Positions 35,601-46,217 of a stretch of 50,436 nucleotides of DNA are shown in pieces. Source of the DNA: Micrococcales bacterium (GTDB lineage: Bacteria; Actinomycetota; Actinomycetes; Actinomycetales; Microbacteriaceae); NCBI GenBank assembly GCA_947489135.1, contig CANLCU010000003.1, positions 1-50,436 on the forward strand. Direction: 5' to 3'. The position numbers were made by a program, and so were the translations under genes. The notes beneath the pieces are model-generated. The model was not told the origin of the DNA, ran no database searches, and saw only the letters and a list, made by a program, of their open reading frames with translations. How positions within the stretch are numbered: the first letter of the stretch is position 1; each line of letters begins with the position of its first letter.

Positions 35601-35888
35601 ATCTTGATGACTGCTCTTGCAACCATTGGAGCATTGAGCCCACTAGCTCTAGGCTTCACCGGTTCAGGTGGATTCATCTCTCAGCCACTAGGAATTGTGG
35701 TTATCGGTGGTCTGTTCTCTTCAACTATCTTGACCCTGGTGATTGTGCCTGTTCTCTACCGTTTGGTAGAAGGCAGAAAAGAGCGCAAGGCTAAGAAGAA
35801 GCTAGCCAAGTTAGAGAAGAAGACAGTAGCCAAAAAGCCTGCTGCTAAAGCTCCAGCCAAGGCAAAGACATCAGCTAAGACCGCTTAG
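32697..35888 (+). CDS. RND-superfamily efflux transporter (HAE1/SwrC-like)
   Basis: A 1063-residue proton-driven exporter with the two-fold RND plan: a helix near 13-32, a large extracytoplasmic domain, a helix bundle (about 340-490), a second loop domain and a second bundle (about 875-1030). The start LSKISLANRSVVALLTSILAVFG and FPSLEFPQAAIVTTYPGASPEVMD resemble Gram-positive SwrC/YerP. Motif IGRVVDDSIVVIENINRH includes the conserved Asp-Asp pair of the proton relay. The tail after the last helix is about 40 residues rich in Lys, Ala and Pro. No membrane-fusion partner or outer-membrane channel is present, as expected for a Gram-positive. The substrate is unknown. The upstream palindrome suggests repression by a TetR- or MarR-like protein. 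Confidence 0.92.
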   Translation: MFSLSKISLANRSVVALLTSILAVFGFISVGSLKQELFPSLEFPQAAIVTTYPGASPEVMDTQVSRLIESSVESLEGVTTTSSTSQSSLSTVRVTFDFGITSAKVTESLNAALDSVKANLPTGANARVLSGGLDTIPVLVLSVASDSGDNTEISKLLPDIAPTLFKKVPGVKDVQIGGIREYRVNLKLNQAVMAANGISAQSISNALKTNGLVIPAGTLEDSKGEITVQVGTPVETIAAIKSLPLAGTVPGQVTTIGDVAKVSYELAPVASISRVDGKPSLAISITKTQDGNTVSISKGIKPLEDELATKLGGDVTIKETFNQAPFVEKSISDLVKEGLLGLTFAIVIILVFLRSWRSTLVTAISIPTSLLVAFIGLAGFGYSLNLFTLSALTIAIGRVVDDSIVVIENINRHLAYGEKKLEAIINSVKEVAGAITAATLTTVAVFLPIAVVGGLVGQLFRPFALTFALALVASLFVSLTIVPVIAYWFLKTPVVEAGMTEAQAKKFAEKARKEEEEHERKSILQRGYIPVLTATQKRPVITIVASALVLVFTFGLVPFIKTNFIGSSGSTTFSINQEVPLGASLEDKAAAADGVEKILLDSGDTVAVTTTIGGTADSRVAFGQSAGGIQIQVSIDESVNGDDFQARMQKLFDADSSLGKVSFQSGQSFGSTGTIDVTVTAKTDEQLREGIKVVQDALEGKVDNVSPDVVTTLSEKQRTLKVTVDREQATRLGLSEIAVATLVSNAMSPQSIGSVNIDEKQTDIYIKSENVPETIAEVKAIPLSPFGQVTLSSVAKVELVSVPTKVTTQDGDRAATVSLTPDKDASLGPITIQVAGIVEGLQDKMPAGSSLLPIGGVSADQAESFGQLGLALLAAIAIVYLIMVATFRSLAQPLVLLVSIPFAATGAFVALLATNTALGLPALIGMLLLVGIVVTNAIVLIDLINQYRLQGMPFEEAIINGARQRLRPILMTALATIGALSPLALGFTGSGGFISQPLGIVVIGGLFSSTILTLVIVPVLYRLVEGRKERKAKKKLAKLEKKTVAKKPAAKAPAKAKTSAKTA

Positions 35889-35952
35889 CCCTAAAGGTAA
35901 ACTTATTTAGTGCCCTTGAATAATGAGGGCTCTAAACAAGTTTGAAGGAATC

Positions 35953-36561
35953 ATGAACATACCCGAGTACTTAGTCTGGATTGACTGCGAGATGACAGGG
36001 CTAAACCCTGACACCGAATGCATTGTTGAAATAGCAGCAGTTATCACTGACTTTGATCTAAATGTTCTTGATGAAGGCATTGACCTAGTTATCAAACCTA
36101 GAGCTGGAACAGTTGAAGCCATGGGTGACTATGTTCGCAAGATGCATACTGACTCAGGTCTCATCAAGGAATTCGCATCTGGCATTGAGCTAGAGGATGC
36201 AGAAGCTCAAGTTTTGGAATACATCAAGAAATACATTCCAAACGCTAAGACTTCTCCCCTAGCTGGTAACACAATTGGTACAGATCGCATGTTTATCTCT
36301 AAATACATGCCTAACCTAGATGCCCACCTGCACTACAGAAACATTGATGTTTCAACCATCAAGGAACTCTCTAAGCGTTGGTATCCAAGGGTCTATTTCC
36401 AAGCCCCTAAGAAAGATGGTGGCCATAGAGCTCTAGCCGACATTCTTGAATCTATTGAAGAACTCAAGTATTACAGAAGCGGCGTATTTGTTGAAGCCCC
36501 AGGCCCAACAAGCGAAGAAGCACAGGCACTAGCGCAGGTGCTGAAGACTGATAAACTTTGA
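35953..36561 (+). CDS. orn: Oligoribonuclease
   Basis: A DEDDh 3'-5' exoribonuclease that degrades 2-5-mer RNAs and pGpG, 202 residues. Exo I is WIDCEMTGLNPDTE at the N-terminus (catalytic Asp and Glu). LAGNTIGTDRMF carries Exo II, and HRALADILESI carries Exo III His and Asp. The ATG at 35953 begins MNIPEYLVWID, the usual family N-terminus, and has AAGGA just upstream. An in-frame ATG at 35923 would add ten residues and is less likely. A TAAACT -10 lies at 35898-35903. It is followed 30 bases later by tRNA-His. Confidence 0.96.
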   Translation: MNIPEYLVWIDCEMTGLNPDTECIVEIAAVITDFDLNVLDEGIDLVIKPRAGTVEAMGDYVRKMHTDSGLIKEFASGIELEDAEAQVLEYIKKYIPNAKTSPLAGNTIGTDRMFISKYMPNLDAHLHYRNIDVSTIKELSKRWYPRVYFQAPKKDGGHRALADILESIEELKYYRSGVFVEAPGPTSEEAQALAQVLKTDKL

Positions 36562-36594
36562 GAGTTCATTTCGTCTAGTCCGGAATAAAACATG

Positions 36595-36670
36595 GTGGGT
36601 ATAGCTCAGCTGGTAGAGCGCCTGGTTGTGGTCCAGGATGTCGCGGGTTCAAGTCCCGTTACTCACCCCA
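36595..36670 (+). tRNA. tRNA-His (anticodon GTG), CCA encoded
   Basis: The acceptor GTGGGTA pairs with TACTCAC, the D stem is GCTC/GAGC, the anticodon stem CCTGG/CCAGG holds a GTG anticodon, and the T arm is GCGGG-TTCAAGT-CCCGT. The base before the acceptor is G (36594) and position 73 is C, which gives the extra G-1:C73 pair that defines tRNA-His. CCA is at 36668-36670. Confidence 0.96.
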
Positions 36671-36673
36671 AAA

Positions 36674-36705
36674 GAAAAACCCGAGGTTAGTAGCCTCGGG
36701 TTTTT
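36674..36705 (+). terminator. Rho-independent terminator of tRNA-His
   Basis: An AAAAACCCGAGG / CCTCGGGTTTTT stem with a small loop and T tract lies directly after the tRNA. It matches 38347-38378 at 31 of 32 bases, so it is one arm of a pair bracketing the 36854-38337 island. Confidence 0.93.
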
Positions 36706-36853
36706 GCATTCTCGATTCTTGAGCCTTAGCTGAGCGATACGAACGAACTTCATTCAATATGAGTTTGTTGCGGTTTGGTAACAGGCTGATTGCTATCGGA
36801 AGCAAGTGTGAACTTGCGAATAGACTGACTTCAGAAACGAAAGGGGGCTCTGC

Positions 36854-37492
36854 ATGGGGGTAAAAATATTACTTGCAGGGACGGTCGCAACCGGCCTAAC
36901 AGTTTTTGGCCAAACTGGGGCATTTGCTTTAGACAACGAAGAAATCTGCACGGCAAAGAGCTATGACAGTTATTCCTGCGTGGCAACTTGGGGTTATGTT
37001 GGTCAAGATCCATACAATGTAGATTATTTTTCAGAAGGTGAGGGCAATGAGCCAAGACATGGCTGCACATCATTTGCGGCATACATGATTTCACTGTTTA
37101 GTCCTTGGATGCCAGCCATTTCTCATTTTGACAGCGCACAGTACTGGGACACCCAGGCGTCTAGCAGAACTCCAGCAACATTGAGTGTCGTTCCTCATGT
37201 AGGAGACATTGCACAATGGAACGCAAAAGGAGAACTTAAATTGGGTCATGTTGCCTATGTCATGAGTGTCGTTAGAAACTCATCTGGAAAACTGCTACAT
37301 ATCGACGTTGCAGACGACAATGGCAATCGAAGGATTACTACTCAACGTAGGCTTTATCCTGGCGTCCAAACAGGAACCATCAGATGGCCAGACAATTTCA
37401 TAACATTCCCAAAGACCCTGACATCTTTCGGTGGTGGTGGCGGAGGCAGCACTCTAATTAACATGCAATCATTCCCATTAAATGGAGGTTAG
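36854..37492 (+). CDS. Secreted CHAP-domain cell-wall hydrolase
   Basis: A 212-residue exported protein with a CHAP (Cys/His-dependent amidase or peptidase) domain, likely cleaving peptidoglycan. The signal peptide is 1-25 (AFA). Catalytic Cys71 is in HGCTSFAAYM, and His132 is in GDIAQWNAKGELKLGHVAYV. A third polar residue is likely in IDVADDNGN near 150-157. The C-terminus has a Gly stretch (GGGGGG) and a short tail. It has a good ribosome site (AAAGGGGG). The next gene starts 12 bases after its stop, so the two form a pair. It lies between the tRNA-His terminator and its duplicate, probably an acquired unit. The role could be wall remodelling or antagonism of other cells; this is not decidable here. 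Confidence 0.86.
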   Translation: MGVKILLAGTVATGLTVFGQTGAFALDNEEICTAKSYDSYSCVATWGYVGQDPYNVDYFSEGEGNEPRHGCTSFAAYMISLFSPWMPAISHFDSAQYWDTQASSRTPATLSVVPHVGDIAQWNAKGELKLGHVAYVMSVVRNSSGKLLHIDVADDNGNRRITTQRRLYPGVQTGTIRWPDNFITFPKTLTSFGGGGGGSTLINMQSFPLNGG

Positions 37493-37503
37493 GTGCTAAG
37501 GAA

Positions 37504-38337
37504 TTGAAAATTTACATTATTTTCACCACTCTTTTGATATGGCTGCTAAGCCTCGGAAATGTATCGCAACAATCTCTGGCTGGTTCAAGCGATCCATTGG
37601 TGGTCGTAAATAGCTCTAACACTTTCACAACAAAAATACCGACTAATTTGGTCTGGGGTGCGAAATCGCTCGAAGCTTCAAGGAAGGCCATCAAATTTCA
37701 GACGAGTGAAATTAAAATTTCACTCTCTAAGCTGACCATGAAGGGTGCTGTCAAGATAACCAAGACCTATGTAAAGACTTCGACATTGGCATATCCTGAC
37801 TGGAAAACATATGTGCCAACCTTCAGTCAGTACGTTCTTTCAGGATTGGATGCCAACGGCAAAATCGTGGGACGTAGCATAAAACTTCCTTCAAATTCGC
37901 CAAACTTAGCGAGTCGATGGGTCTATCTCAAACAATCGGAGTGTATTCCAGAGGGGTCTAGCCCGGTGCCTGGCCTCTCTGACTGCGTTATCTCCAAACC
38001 AAAAGCCGAAAACTATTTGAGAGCCGCTCTGCGAACAGCCACTGGCAACGGTCAACTTGAAGACCTGGGTGGGCACATCTATCAGCAGCTATTTACTTGT
38101 CTTAAAAATAAGAGGCCTTTCACGTTGAAGAATGGGATTTTCGACTGTCCTTCCAACGCAAAATTGTTTGGTGGAGATAGAAGCTTCCCGGTGAAGGGCA
38201 ACTTTGCTACCCGCAGTTACTCAATAGTGTTTAGTCCAGACAAGCGATCAGCCACTTTGACTTACGGGCCGAGCGATTTCACTCGCATCGCTCTTACCGG
38301 TAGGTGTGTAGATGGTTCAGTCGTAAGGTTCGGCTGA
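37504..38337 (+). CDS. Secreted protein of unknown function (paralogue of 2802-3701)
   Basis: 277 residues with an N-terminal signal (IYIIFTTLLIWLLSLGN, cleavage near residue 26). No known family is recognised. By eye it shares the order of conserved features with the product of 2802-3701: KIPTNLVWGAKSLEASRKA, GAVKI, YVLSGLDANGKIV, VYLKQSEC, a second Cys in LSDCVIS, LRAAL, a late CxxxxxSFP-type region and SATLTYGPSDF. Both are therefore members of one secreted family placed in two accessory islands. The TTG start is preceded very closely by AAGGA, so the exact start is uncertain. It is co-transcribed with the CHAP gene and ends at a terminator shared with gatB. Confidence 0.78.
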   Translation: MKIYIIFTTLLIWLLSLGNVSQQSLAGSSDPLVVVNSSNTFTTKIPTNLVWGAKSLEASRKAIKFQTSEIKISLSKLTMKGAVKITKTYVKTSTLAYPDWKTYVPTFSQYVLSGLDANGKIVGRSIKLPSNSPNLASRWVYLKQSECIPEGSSPVPGLSDCVISKPKAENYLRAALRTATGNGQLEDLGGHIYQQLFTCLKNKRPFTLKNGIFDCPSNAKLFGGDRSFPVKGNFATRSYSIVFSPDKRSATLTYGPSDFTRIALTGRCVDGSVVRFG

Positions 38338-38346
38338 GTCGCAAAT

Positions 38347-38378
38347 GAAAAACCCGAGGTTATTAGCCTCGGGTTTTT
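38347..38378. terminator. Bidirectional terminator, near-copy of the tRNA-His terminator
   Basis: The CCCGAGG/CCTCGGG stem with A and T tracts on both sides lies between convergent 37504-38337 and gatB. 31 of 32 bases match 36674-36705. The copy marks the right edge of the accessory island. Confidence 0.93.
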
Positions 38379-38390
38379 CACATTAAAGAA

Positions 38391-39893
38391 TTACTGGTTA
38401 GCTCTTTCGAGAACTAGTTCTCTAACCCTTGCAGCATCTGCTTGACCCTTCATGGCCTGCATTACAGCACCGATAACAGCTCCTGCTGCTTGAACTTTAC
38501 CTTCACGAATCTTTTCAAGAACATCAGGCTGCTTAGCTAGTGCTTCATCAATAGCTGCAATAAGTGCACCATCATCAGAAACGACTTCTAGGTTTCTTGA
38601 AGAAACAATCTCAGTAGGTGATCCTTCTCCCTCTAGAACTGCTGAAAGAACTTCGCGAGCAATACGGTCATTGATCTTGCCTGATTCAACAAGAGTTGCA
38701 ATCTCTGCTACCTGAGTAGGTGTGATGTTCATTTCTGAAACATCTTTATCTTCTGAGTTAGCAATACGAGCAATCTCACCTGAATACCACTTGCGTGCAG
38801 CCTGAGGCTTTGCTCCTGCTGCTACAGCTTCTTCAATGAAGTCAAGAAGACCAGCGTTTACAACATCTCTGAATTCCATCTCAGCGAAGTTCCACTCCTC
38901 TGCAAGACGCTTGCGTCTATCTGCTGGGTTCTCTGGAAGAAGTGAACGTAGCTTCTCAATTAGTTCATGAGAAGGTTCAACTGGAACTAGATCTGGTTCA
39001 GGGAAGTAACGGTAGTCATCAGCATCAGACTTAGGTCTTCCAGCGCTTGTTGAACCCTTGTCTTCGTGCCAGTGTCTGGTTTCCTGAGTGATAGTTCCAC
39101 CAGCAGCCAAGATTGCTGCTTGTCTTTGGATTTCATATCTAACTGCACGTTCGATTGAACGAAGTGAATTAACGTTCTTAGTCTCAGTTCTGGTGCCAAG
39201 TTTCTCTTGACCGTGCGGTCTAATAGAAACGTTGGCATCACAGCGAACATTTCCACGTTCCATACGAGCATCGCTAACACCAAGTGCTTTAACGATTTCT
39301 CTAATTGAACGAACGTAAGCAGCTGCTAGTTCAGGAGCTTCTGCACCTGCACCGAATACTGGCTTAGTAACGATCTCAACTAGTGGAACACCAGCACGGT
39401 TGTAGTCAACGAGTGAGTATTCAGCTCCTTGGATACGACCGGTTGAACCACCGATGTGGGTTAGCTTTCCAGCATCTTCTTCCATGTGTGCACGTTCAAT
39501 TTGAACTGTGAACTTATTGCCGCTAGGAACTTCGACTTCTAGCTGACCTTCAAATGCAATTGGGTCTCTGAACTGTGAAGTCTGGTAGTTCTTAGCTAGA
39601 TCTGGATAGAAGTAGTTCTTTCTAGAGAACCCTCCAGTAGGTGCAATCTGGCAACCAAGGGCTAGACCAATTGAGATTGAAGATTCAACAGCCTTGCGGT
39701 TCACAACCGGAAGAGATCCAGGTAGACCAATACAGATTGGACAGACGTTTGTGTTTGGCTCATCACCGAAGTCGTTCTTACAACCACAGAACATCTTGGT
39801 GTTGGTGTTTAGTTCAATGTGTACTTCTAGACCAATGACCACTTCAAAAAGCTCTAGAGCCTTGTCGTAATCCATCAAGTTTGCTTTAGCCAT
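38391..39893 (-). CDS. gatB: Asp-tRNA(Asn)/Glu-tRNA(Gln) amidotransferase subunit B
   Basis: The tRNA-binding kinase/transamidation subunit of GatCAB, 500 residues of normal length. The N-terminus EVVIGLEVHIELNTNTKMFCGC carries zinc-site cysteines, with CPICIGLPGSLP further on. VDYNRAGVPLVEIVTKP and GNVRCDANVSIRP are family blocks. The GatB/YqeY helical tail domain occupies about 350-500. Its ATG overlaps the gatA stop by one base (TAATG), so expression is coupled. Last gene of gatC-gatA-gatB. Confidence 0.97.
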   Translation of the reverse strand: MAKANLMDYDKALELFEVVIGLEVHIELNTNTKMFCGCKNDFGDEPNTNVCPICIGLPGSLPVVNRKAVESSISIGLALGCQIAPTGGFSRKNYFYPDLAKNYQTSQFRDPIAFEGQLEVEVPSGNKFTVQIERAHMEEDAGKLTHIGGSTGRIQGAEYSLVDYNRAGVPLVEIVTKPVFGAGAEAPELAAAYVRSIREIVKALGVSDARMERGNVRCDANVSIRPHGQEKLGTRTETKNVNSLRSIERAVRYEIQRQAAILAAGGTITQETRHWHEDKGSTSAGRPKSDADDYRYFPEPDLVPVEPSHELIEKLRSLLPENPADRRKRLAEEWNFAEMEFRDVVNAGLLDFIEEAVAAGAKPQAARKWYSGEIARIANSEDKDVSEMNITPTQVAEIATLVESGKINDRIAREVLSAVLEGEGSPTEIVSSRNLEVVSDDGALIAAIDEALAKQPDVLEKIREGKVQAAGAVIGAVMQAMKGQADAARVRELVLERANQ

Positions 39894-41395
39894 TAGTTAA
39901 CCTCCAACTTAGGAGCAAAGTCCATCATGCGCTTACCCCAGATGCCTTCAAGGATTCCTTCTAGTGCTGCTCCTACTTCATACAGAGCAGCATCTTTGTG
40001 TGCTGGTGCTAGGAACTGAATACCAACTGGAAGGTTGTCTTCATCAGCTAAACCGATAGGAACAGAGATACCTGGGATTCCAGCAAGGTTAGCTGGAATG
40101 GTAGCAATGTCGTTTAGATACATAGCTAAAGGATCAGCTACCTTTTCACCAAATTTGAATGCTGTTGTTGGTGCTGTTGGTGAAACTAGAACATCTGCCT
40201 TAGCGAAGGCTGCATCAAAGTCTCTTTGAATAAGAGTTCTTACCTTTAACGCTGCTCCATAGAACTTGTCGAATGAACCAGCTGAAAGAGCATAAGTTCC
40301 AAGAATGATTCTTCTCTTCACTTCTGGACCAAAGCCTGCTTCACGGGTAGCAGCCATTACTCGTTCAATGGTTGGGTTACCTTCTGGAGTAACTCTCATA
40401 CCAAATCGAACTGAGTCGAACTTAGCTAGGTTGCTTGATGCTTCCGCAGGAAGAATCAAGTAGTAAGCATCAATTGCATACTCAAAAGATGGGCAGTCAA
40501 CTTCAACAATTTCTGCTCCAGCATCGGTGATTAGTTTCAATGCTTCAGCAAATCTGTTCTGAACACCCTGTTGGAATCCAGCACCTGAAAGCTGCTTGAT
40601 TAGACCAACCTTCTTGCCCTTGAGTGATCCGTTCTTAGCAGCTTCAACCATTGAGCCAAGTGAGTCTTTTAGTGAGGTGCTATCTCTTGGGTCATAGCCT
40701 GCAATTACATCTTGAAGATAAGCAGCATCTAGAACATTTCTTGCCACTGGACCAATCTGATCAAGTGATGAGGCAAGTGCGATAAGTCCGTATCTTGAAA
40801 CAGCACCATAGGTTGGCTTGATACCAACAGTTCCAGTTACAGCTCCTGGGAAACGAATCGATCCACCGGTGTCTGAACCAATAGCTAGAGGAGCTTGAAA
40901 AGAGGAAACAACAGATGAAGATCCACCACCAGAACCACCAGGGATTCTTGTTAGATCCCATGGGTTCTTGCTTGGCCCGTAGGCAGAGAACTCAGTAGAA
41001 GAACCCATAGCAAATTCATCAAGGTTGGTTTTACCCAAGATAGGCATCATCTCTTGGCGAAGCTTGGTAATAACGGTTGCATCGTAAGGAGCAATCCAAC
41101 CCTCAAGAATCTTTGAACCTGCGGTTGTTGGAGCATCGGTAGTTGTGAGGTTGTCCTTCACAGCGATTGGAACGCCAGCTAGAGCTGGAAGAGATTCCCC
41201 GGCTGCTCTCTTGCGGTCAACTTCAGCCGCTACCGCTAAAGCTCCTTTAGTGGTTAGATGAAGGAAAGAGTGAACGGCATCGCCAACACTTGAAATCTGG
41301 TCAATGTGAGCCTGGGTAACTTCAACAGAGCTAACCTCGCCCTTACCTAGCATCTCTGCAAGTTCAGAGGCATTTTTCCTAATAAGTTCAGACAT
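39893..41395 (-). CDS. gatA: Asp-tRNA(Asn)/Glu-tRNA(Gln) amidotransferase subunit A
   Basis: The glutaminase subunit of GatCAB, an amidase-signature enzyme of 500 residues. The Ser-cisSer-Lys triad can be located: Lys in AVKDNLTT near residue 78, the Gly/Ser-rich [12 protein letters not shown] near 153, and the nucleophile Ser in [11 protein letters not shown] near 178. It supplies ammonia for transamidation of mischarged tRNA. gatC lies a few bases upstream. Confidence 0.97.
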   Translation of the reverse strand: MSELIRKNASELAEMLGKGEVSSVEVTQAHIDQISSVGDAVHSFLHLTTKGALAVAAEVDRKRAAGESLPALAGVPIAVKDNLTTTDAPTTAGSKILEGWIAPYDATVITKLRQEMMPILGKTNLDEFAMGSSTEFSAYGPSKNPWDLTRIPGGSGGGSSSVVSSFQAPLAIGSDTGGSIRFPGAVTGTVGIKPTYGAVSRYGLIALASSLDQIGPVARNVLDAAYLQDVIAGYDPRDSTSLKDSLGSMVEAAKNGSLKGKKVGLIKQLSGAGFQQGVQNRFAEALKLITDAGAEIVEVDCPSFEYAIDAYYLILPAEASSNLAKFDSVRFGMRVTPEGNPTIERVMAATREAGFGPEVKRRIILGTYALSAGSFDKFYGAALKVRTLIQRDFDAAFAKADVLVSPTAPTTAFKFGEKVADPLAMYLNDIATIPANLAGIPGISVPIGLADEDNLPVGIQFLAPAHKDAALYEVGAALEGILEGIWGKRMMDFAPKLEVN

Positions 41396-41400
41396 CAGGC

Positions 41401-41697
41401 TTACTCCTCGTCCAAGATTGCAGCTACGCGGAAACGGCCTTGACCCTGATCAGGAGCACCAGAAAGGGCCTGTTCTTGGCTTAGAGAAGGCTCAATTACG
41501 TCTTCCCTGAAAACATTTGTAAGAGGAATTGGGTGGCTTGTAGAGGGGGTATTTTCATCAATAGCTGAAGAAATCTTCGCTACTGAATCCAAAATAACGC
41601 CTAGTTGTTCTGTAAAGCGAACTACTTCGGACTCATCTAGCTCGATTCTGGCCAAATTGGCTAGATGTCGCACTAAATCAGGGGTCACATCTGACAT
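41401..41697 (-). CDS. gatC: Asp-tRNA(Asn)/Glu-tRNA(Gln) amidotransferase subunit C
   Basis: The small stabilising subunit of GatCAB, 98 residues. The family pattern is clear: [29 protein letters not shown], then [16 protein letters not shown]. The ATG at 41697 is chosen: it begins [12 protein letters not shown] and has GAGGA upstream. The TTG four codons earlier lies in that ribosome site. First gene of the gat operon; a TATACT hexamer at 41736-41741 on the minus strand is a likely -10. Confidence 0.95.
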   Translation of the reverse strand: MSDVTPDLVRHLANLARIELDESEVVRFTEQLGVILDSVAKISSAIDENTPSTSHPIPLTNVFREDVIEPSLSQEQALSGAPDQGQGRFRVAAILDEE

Positions 41698-41735
41698 GGG
41701 GTTCCTCAAAACTGTGGTTGTTGTTATCTCCTATA

Positions 41736-41741
41736 AGTATA
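41736..41741 (-). promoter_or_regulatory. -10 hexamer TATACT of the gatCAB operon
   Basis: TATACT on the minus strand lies 38 bases above the gatC ATG, leaving a short leader with the GAGGA ribosome site. No convincing -35 is seen. Confidence 0.4.
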
Positions 41742-41748
41742 TCGGGGC

Positions 41749-41777
41749 TTACCCAATCCCGCTTACTGGACTAAACT
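41749..41777 (+). promoter_or_regulatory. Promoter of the DivIVA-like gene (TTACCC - 17 - TAAACT)
   Basis: TTACCC at 41749-41754 and TAAACT at 41772-41777 are separated by 17 bases. The leader is about 55 bases and ends in an AGGAGA ribosome site before the ATG at 41839. Confidence 0.5.
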
Positions 41778-41838
41778 TACATAGTTGCTGGGCCTCCAAA
41801 AGGGGCCTTGAACTAAGTATGTTTCAGGAGAATACAAA

Positions 41839-42930
41839 ATGGCTGAAGAAGAGAACTTCGACGACGTCGTCCGCGCTACTGATCGCGAAGACTTCGATGT
41901 TGTGATGCGCGGTTATGACCGCAATCAGGTAGATAAGACCATCGAAGAGATGCGTCTAGAGATTGAGCACCAGGCTACCTATAACGAGCAAGCTGCCTCA
42001 GAGATCACCATCCTCAAAGCCGAAGTAGACAACCTAAAGGTCCAGGTCAAACAGGGTGGTCCTAACGGCTATGCAGCCCTAGGTGCTCAGTTCGAGCAGA
42101 CCCTACGCCTTGCTGAAGAGCAAGCCAAGAAGATGATTGCCGATGCCGGCCAGGATGCTCTTCGTATTCGTGAAGAAGCTAAGGGTGAAGCAGACGCTCT
42201 AAAGAGAAGCGCTAAAGATAAAGCTGATCGCGTCATTCAAGAAGCTGAAATCAAGATGGAAGAAGCCCGTCTTGATGCTGATAGACGCCACGGCGAGATG
42301 CTAAACACTGCATCAGCAAGTCTTAGCGAAGCAAACGAAAGAATTCAAACAGCTCAAAGAGAAGCAGCTGCTATCAAATCTGATGGTGAAAGATATGCTG
42401 CTGAACTTCGTTCACAGGTTCACCGTGAGACTGAAGAAGCTAGAGCTCTTGCAACTGAACTAAGCCAGAGAACTGCTCAGGCTCGTGTTGACCTAGAAGC
42501 AGAACTAAAAGCTAAGCGTGATGAAGCAGAGCAGGAAGCTCTTCGCATTTACCAGACTGCTGTTGGTCAGGCTCAGGCAATTACTGAAGAAGCTAACCGC
42601 TCGCTTGCAGAGTCTTCTGCTCGTGCATCTGAGATTCTTACTGAAGCAGAACGTGTTTCAAGAGAAGCAAGAGCAACTCGTGATGAGATTCTTGCTGATT
42701 CACAGAAGCGTTCAACTGATCTAATCAACCAGTCTCGTCGTCGTGCAGAGATTCTTTCTCGCAAGGCTCAGGGATATGCTGAAAACGCGATCAAGGATTC
42801 TCGCGAACGCTTGAACAAACTATCTGAAGAACGCGAAGAAGTTGCCGACTTCCTAGATTCAATGAGCAAGTTGATGTCAACCGAAAGCATGGTTGCTGTT
42901 GATGAATCTGAAATCGACGAAGCTAAGTAA
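41839..42930 (+). CDS. DivIVA-domain coiled-coil protein
   Basis: 363 residues. The N-terminus has a DivIVA-type membrane-curvature motif (FDVVMRGYDRNQVDKTIEEM, residues 19-38). Next come a long coiled coil and an Ala/Glu/Arg-rich heptad region to about residue 320, with no cysteines or membrane segment. In Actinobacteria such proteins mark poles and septa and organise wall growth. Whether this is the main Wag31 or a secondary member is unclear, as the usual Wag31 neighbours (sepF, lspA, ileS) are absent. It has a good ribosome site and its own promoter, divergent from gatC. Its stop codon directly abuts the ligA stop. A related gene starts at 50111. Confidence 0.88.
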   Translation: MAEEENFDDVVRATDREDFDVVMRGYDRNQVDKTIEEMRLEIEHQATYNEQAASEITILKAEVDNLKVQVKQGGPNGYAALGAQFEQTLRLAEEQAKKMIADAGQDALRIREEAKGEADALKRSAKDKADRVIQEAEIKMEEARLDADRRHGEMLNTASASLSEANERIQTAQREAAAIKSDGERYAAELRSQVHRETEEARALATELSQRTAQARVDLEAELKAKRDEAEQEALRIYQTAVGQAQAITEEANRSLAESSARASEILTEAERVSREARATRDEILADSQKRSTDLINQSRRRAEILSRKAQGYAENAIKDSRERLNKLSEEREEVADFLDSMSKLMSTESMVAVDESEIDEAK

Positions 42931-45054
<2,124 letters not shown>

Positions 45055-46203
45055 CTAAACAGCACCATTGACACTAGAGCCAATACTCGCCGAGGCTGTT
45101 GAAAAAGAGTCAACAGCTGACACTGTGTAATCAATAGTGGTCTGTGCAAGCACTCTCGTGCCTAGGTAAATCACTGCAGTTTGTCCTGGAGCTACTCCAT
45201 AAATTGGTTCATCACATCTAATGACCATGGCACCATCAACGACAGCTACTTCACAAGCAACCTGTTCACCGTGAGCTCTTACTTGAACATGGGCTGGGAA
45301 GAGTACTTCTGGGTTTTCTTTAGGCTTACCGCACCAGGTGAACTTGTTACCCGTAAGTTCAACTACTGCTAGAGCTTGCTGAGGTCCAACGACAACCTTG
45401 TTTGTCTTCACATCAACAGCTAATACATAACGAGGCTTGCCATCCACTGCTGGTCTACCAAGCTGAAGACCTTTTCTCTGACCAACTGTGAAGCCGTGAG
45501 CACCTTTGTGTTCACCTAGAACATTGCCCTGCATATCAACAATTTCACCTGTTGTGTTTCCCAGACGATCAGCCAGCCAGTCTTGGGTATCCCCTTCAGG
45601 AATAAAGCAGATGTCGTACGAGTCTGGTTTAGCAGCTACTGACAGTCCACGCTCTGCCGCTTCTGCTCTAATTAGGTCTTTGCTTGCTGTGTGACCTAGA
45701 GGAAACATTGAATGCTGTAGTTGCTCAGCAGTTAGAACACCTAAGACATAGCTCTGGTCTTTAGCTAGGGCCATAGATCTGTGTAGTTCTAGATTGCCTT
45801 CATCATCACTCAGGATGCTGGCATAGTGACCTGTGCAAACAGCATCAAAACCTAGTGCTAAACCTTTTTCTAGAAGAGCAGCGAACTTGATTCGCTCATT
45901 GCATCTCATACAAGGGTTAGGAGTTCTACCTGCTTCGTATTCGCTGATGAAGTCATCAACTACCTCGAGTTTGAATCTCTCACTGAAGTCCCATACGTAG
46001 TAAGGAATACCAATTACGTTCGCTGCTCTTTGAGCATCCATGCTGTCTTCAATAGTGCAGCAGCCTCTAGAACCAGTTCTAAGCGTGCCAGGCATTCTAG
46101 ATAGCGCTAGGTGAACACCAACGACTTCATGTCCTGCCTCAACAGCACGTGCAGCAGCAACAGCGCTATCTACGCCACCACTCATTGCTGCTAATACCTT
46201 CAT
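45055..46203 (-). CDS. mnmA: tRNA-specific 2-thiouridylase MnmA
   Basis: Thiolates U34 of Lys, Glu and Gln tRNAs using ATP and a persulfide sulfur. The PP-loop [10 protein letters not shown] is at the N-terminus. Catalytic Cys lies in [12 protein letters not shown] near residue 101 and in [12 protein letters not shown] near 200. FTVGQRKGL is typical. At 382 residues it is somewhat longer than average, with a Ser/Ala tail. The cysteine desulfurase gene directly upstream (14-base gap) would supply its sulfur. Confidence 0.96.
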   Translation of the reverse strand: MKVLAAMSGGVDSAVAAARAVEAGHEVVGVHLALSRMPGTLRTGSRGCCTIEDSMDAQRAANVIGIPYYVWDFSERFKLEVVDDFISEYEAGRTPNPCMRCNERIKFAALLEKGLALGFDAVCTGHYASILSDDEGNLELHRSMALAKDQSYVLGVLTAEQLQHSMFPLGHTASKDLIRAEAAERGLSVAAKPDSYDICFIPEGDTQDWLADRLGNTTGEIVDMQGNVLGEHKGAHGFTVGQRKGLQLGRPAVDGKPRYVLAVDVKTNKVVVGPQQALAVVELTGNKFTWCGKPKENPEVLFPAHVQVRAHGEQVACEVAVVDGAMVIRCDEPIYGVAPGQTAVIYLGTRVLAQTTIDYTVSAVDSFSTASASIGSSVNGAV

Positions 46204-46217
46204 GATCTAATTCTCTC

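Noticed and set aside
36595-38378. Classic integrase-driven genomic island at tRNA-His
   Set aside because: The tRNA is intact, no integrase gene is present, and the repeated element is the terminator downstream rather than the tRNA 3' end.
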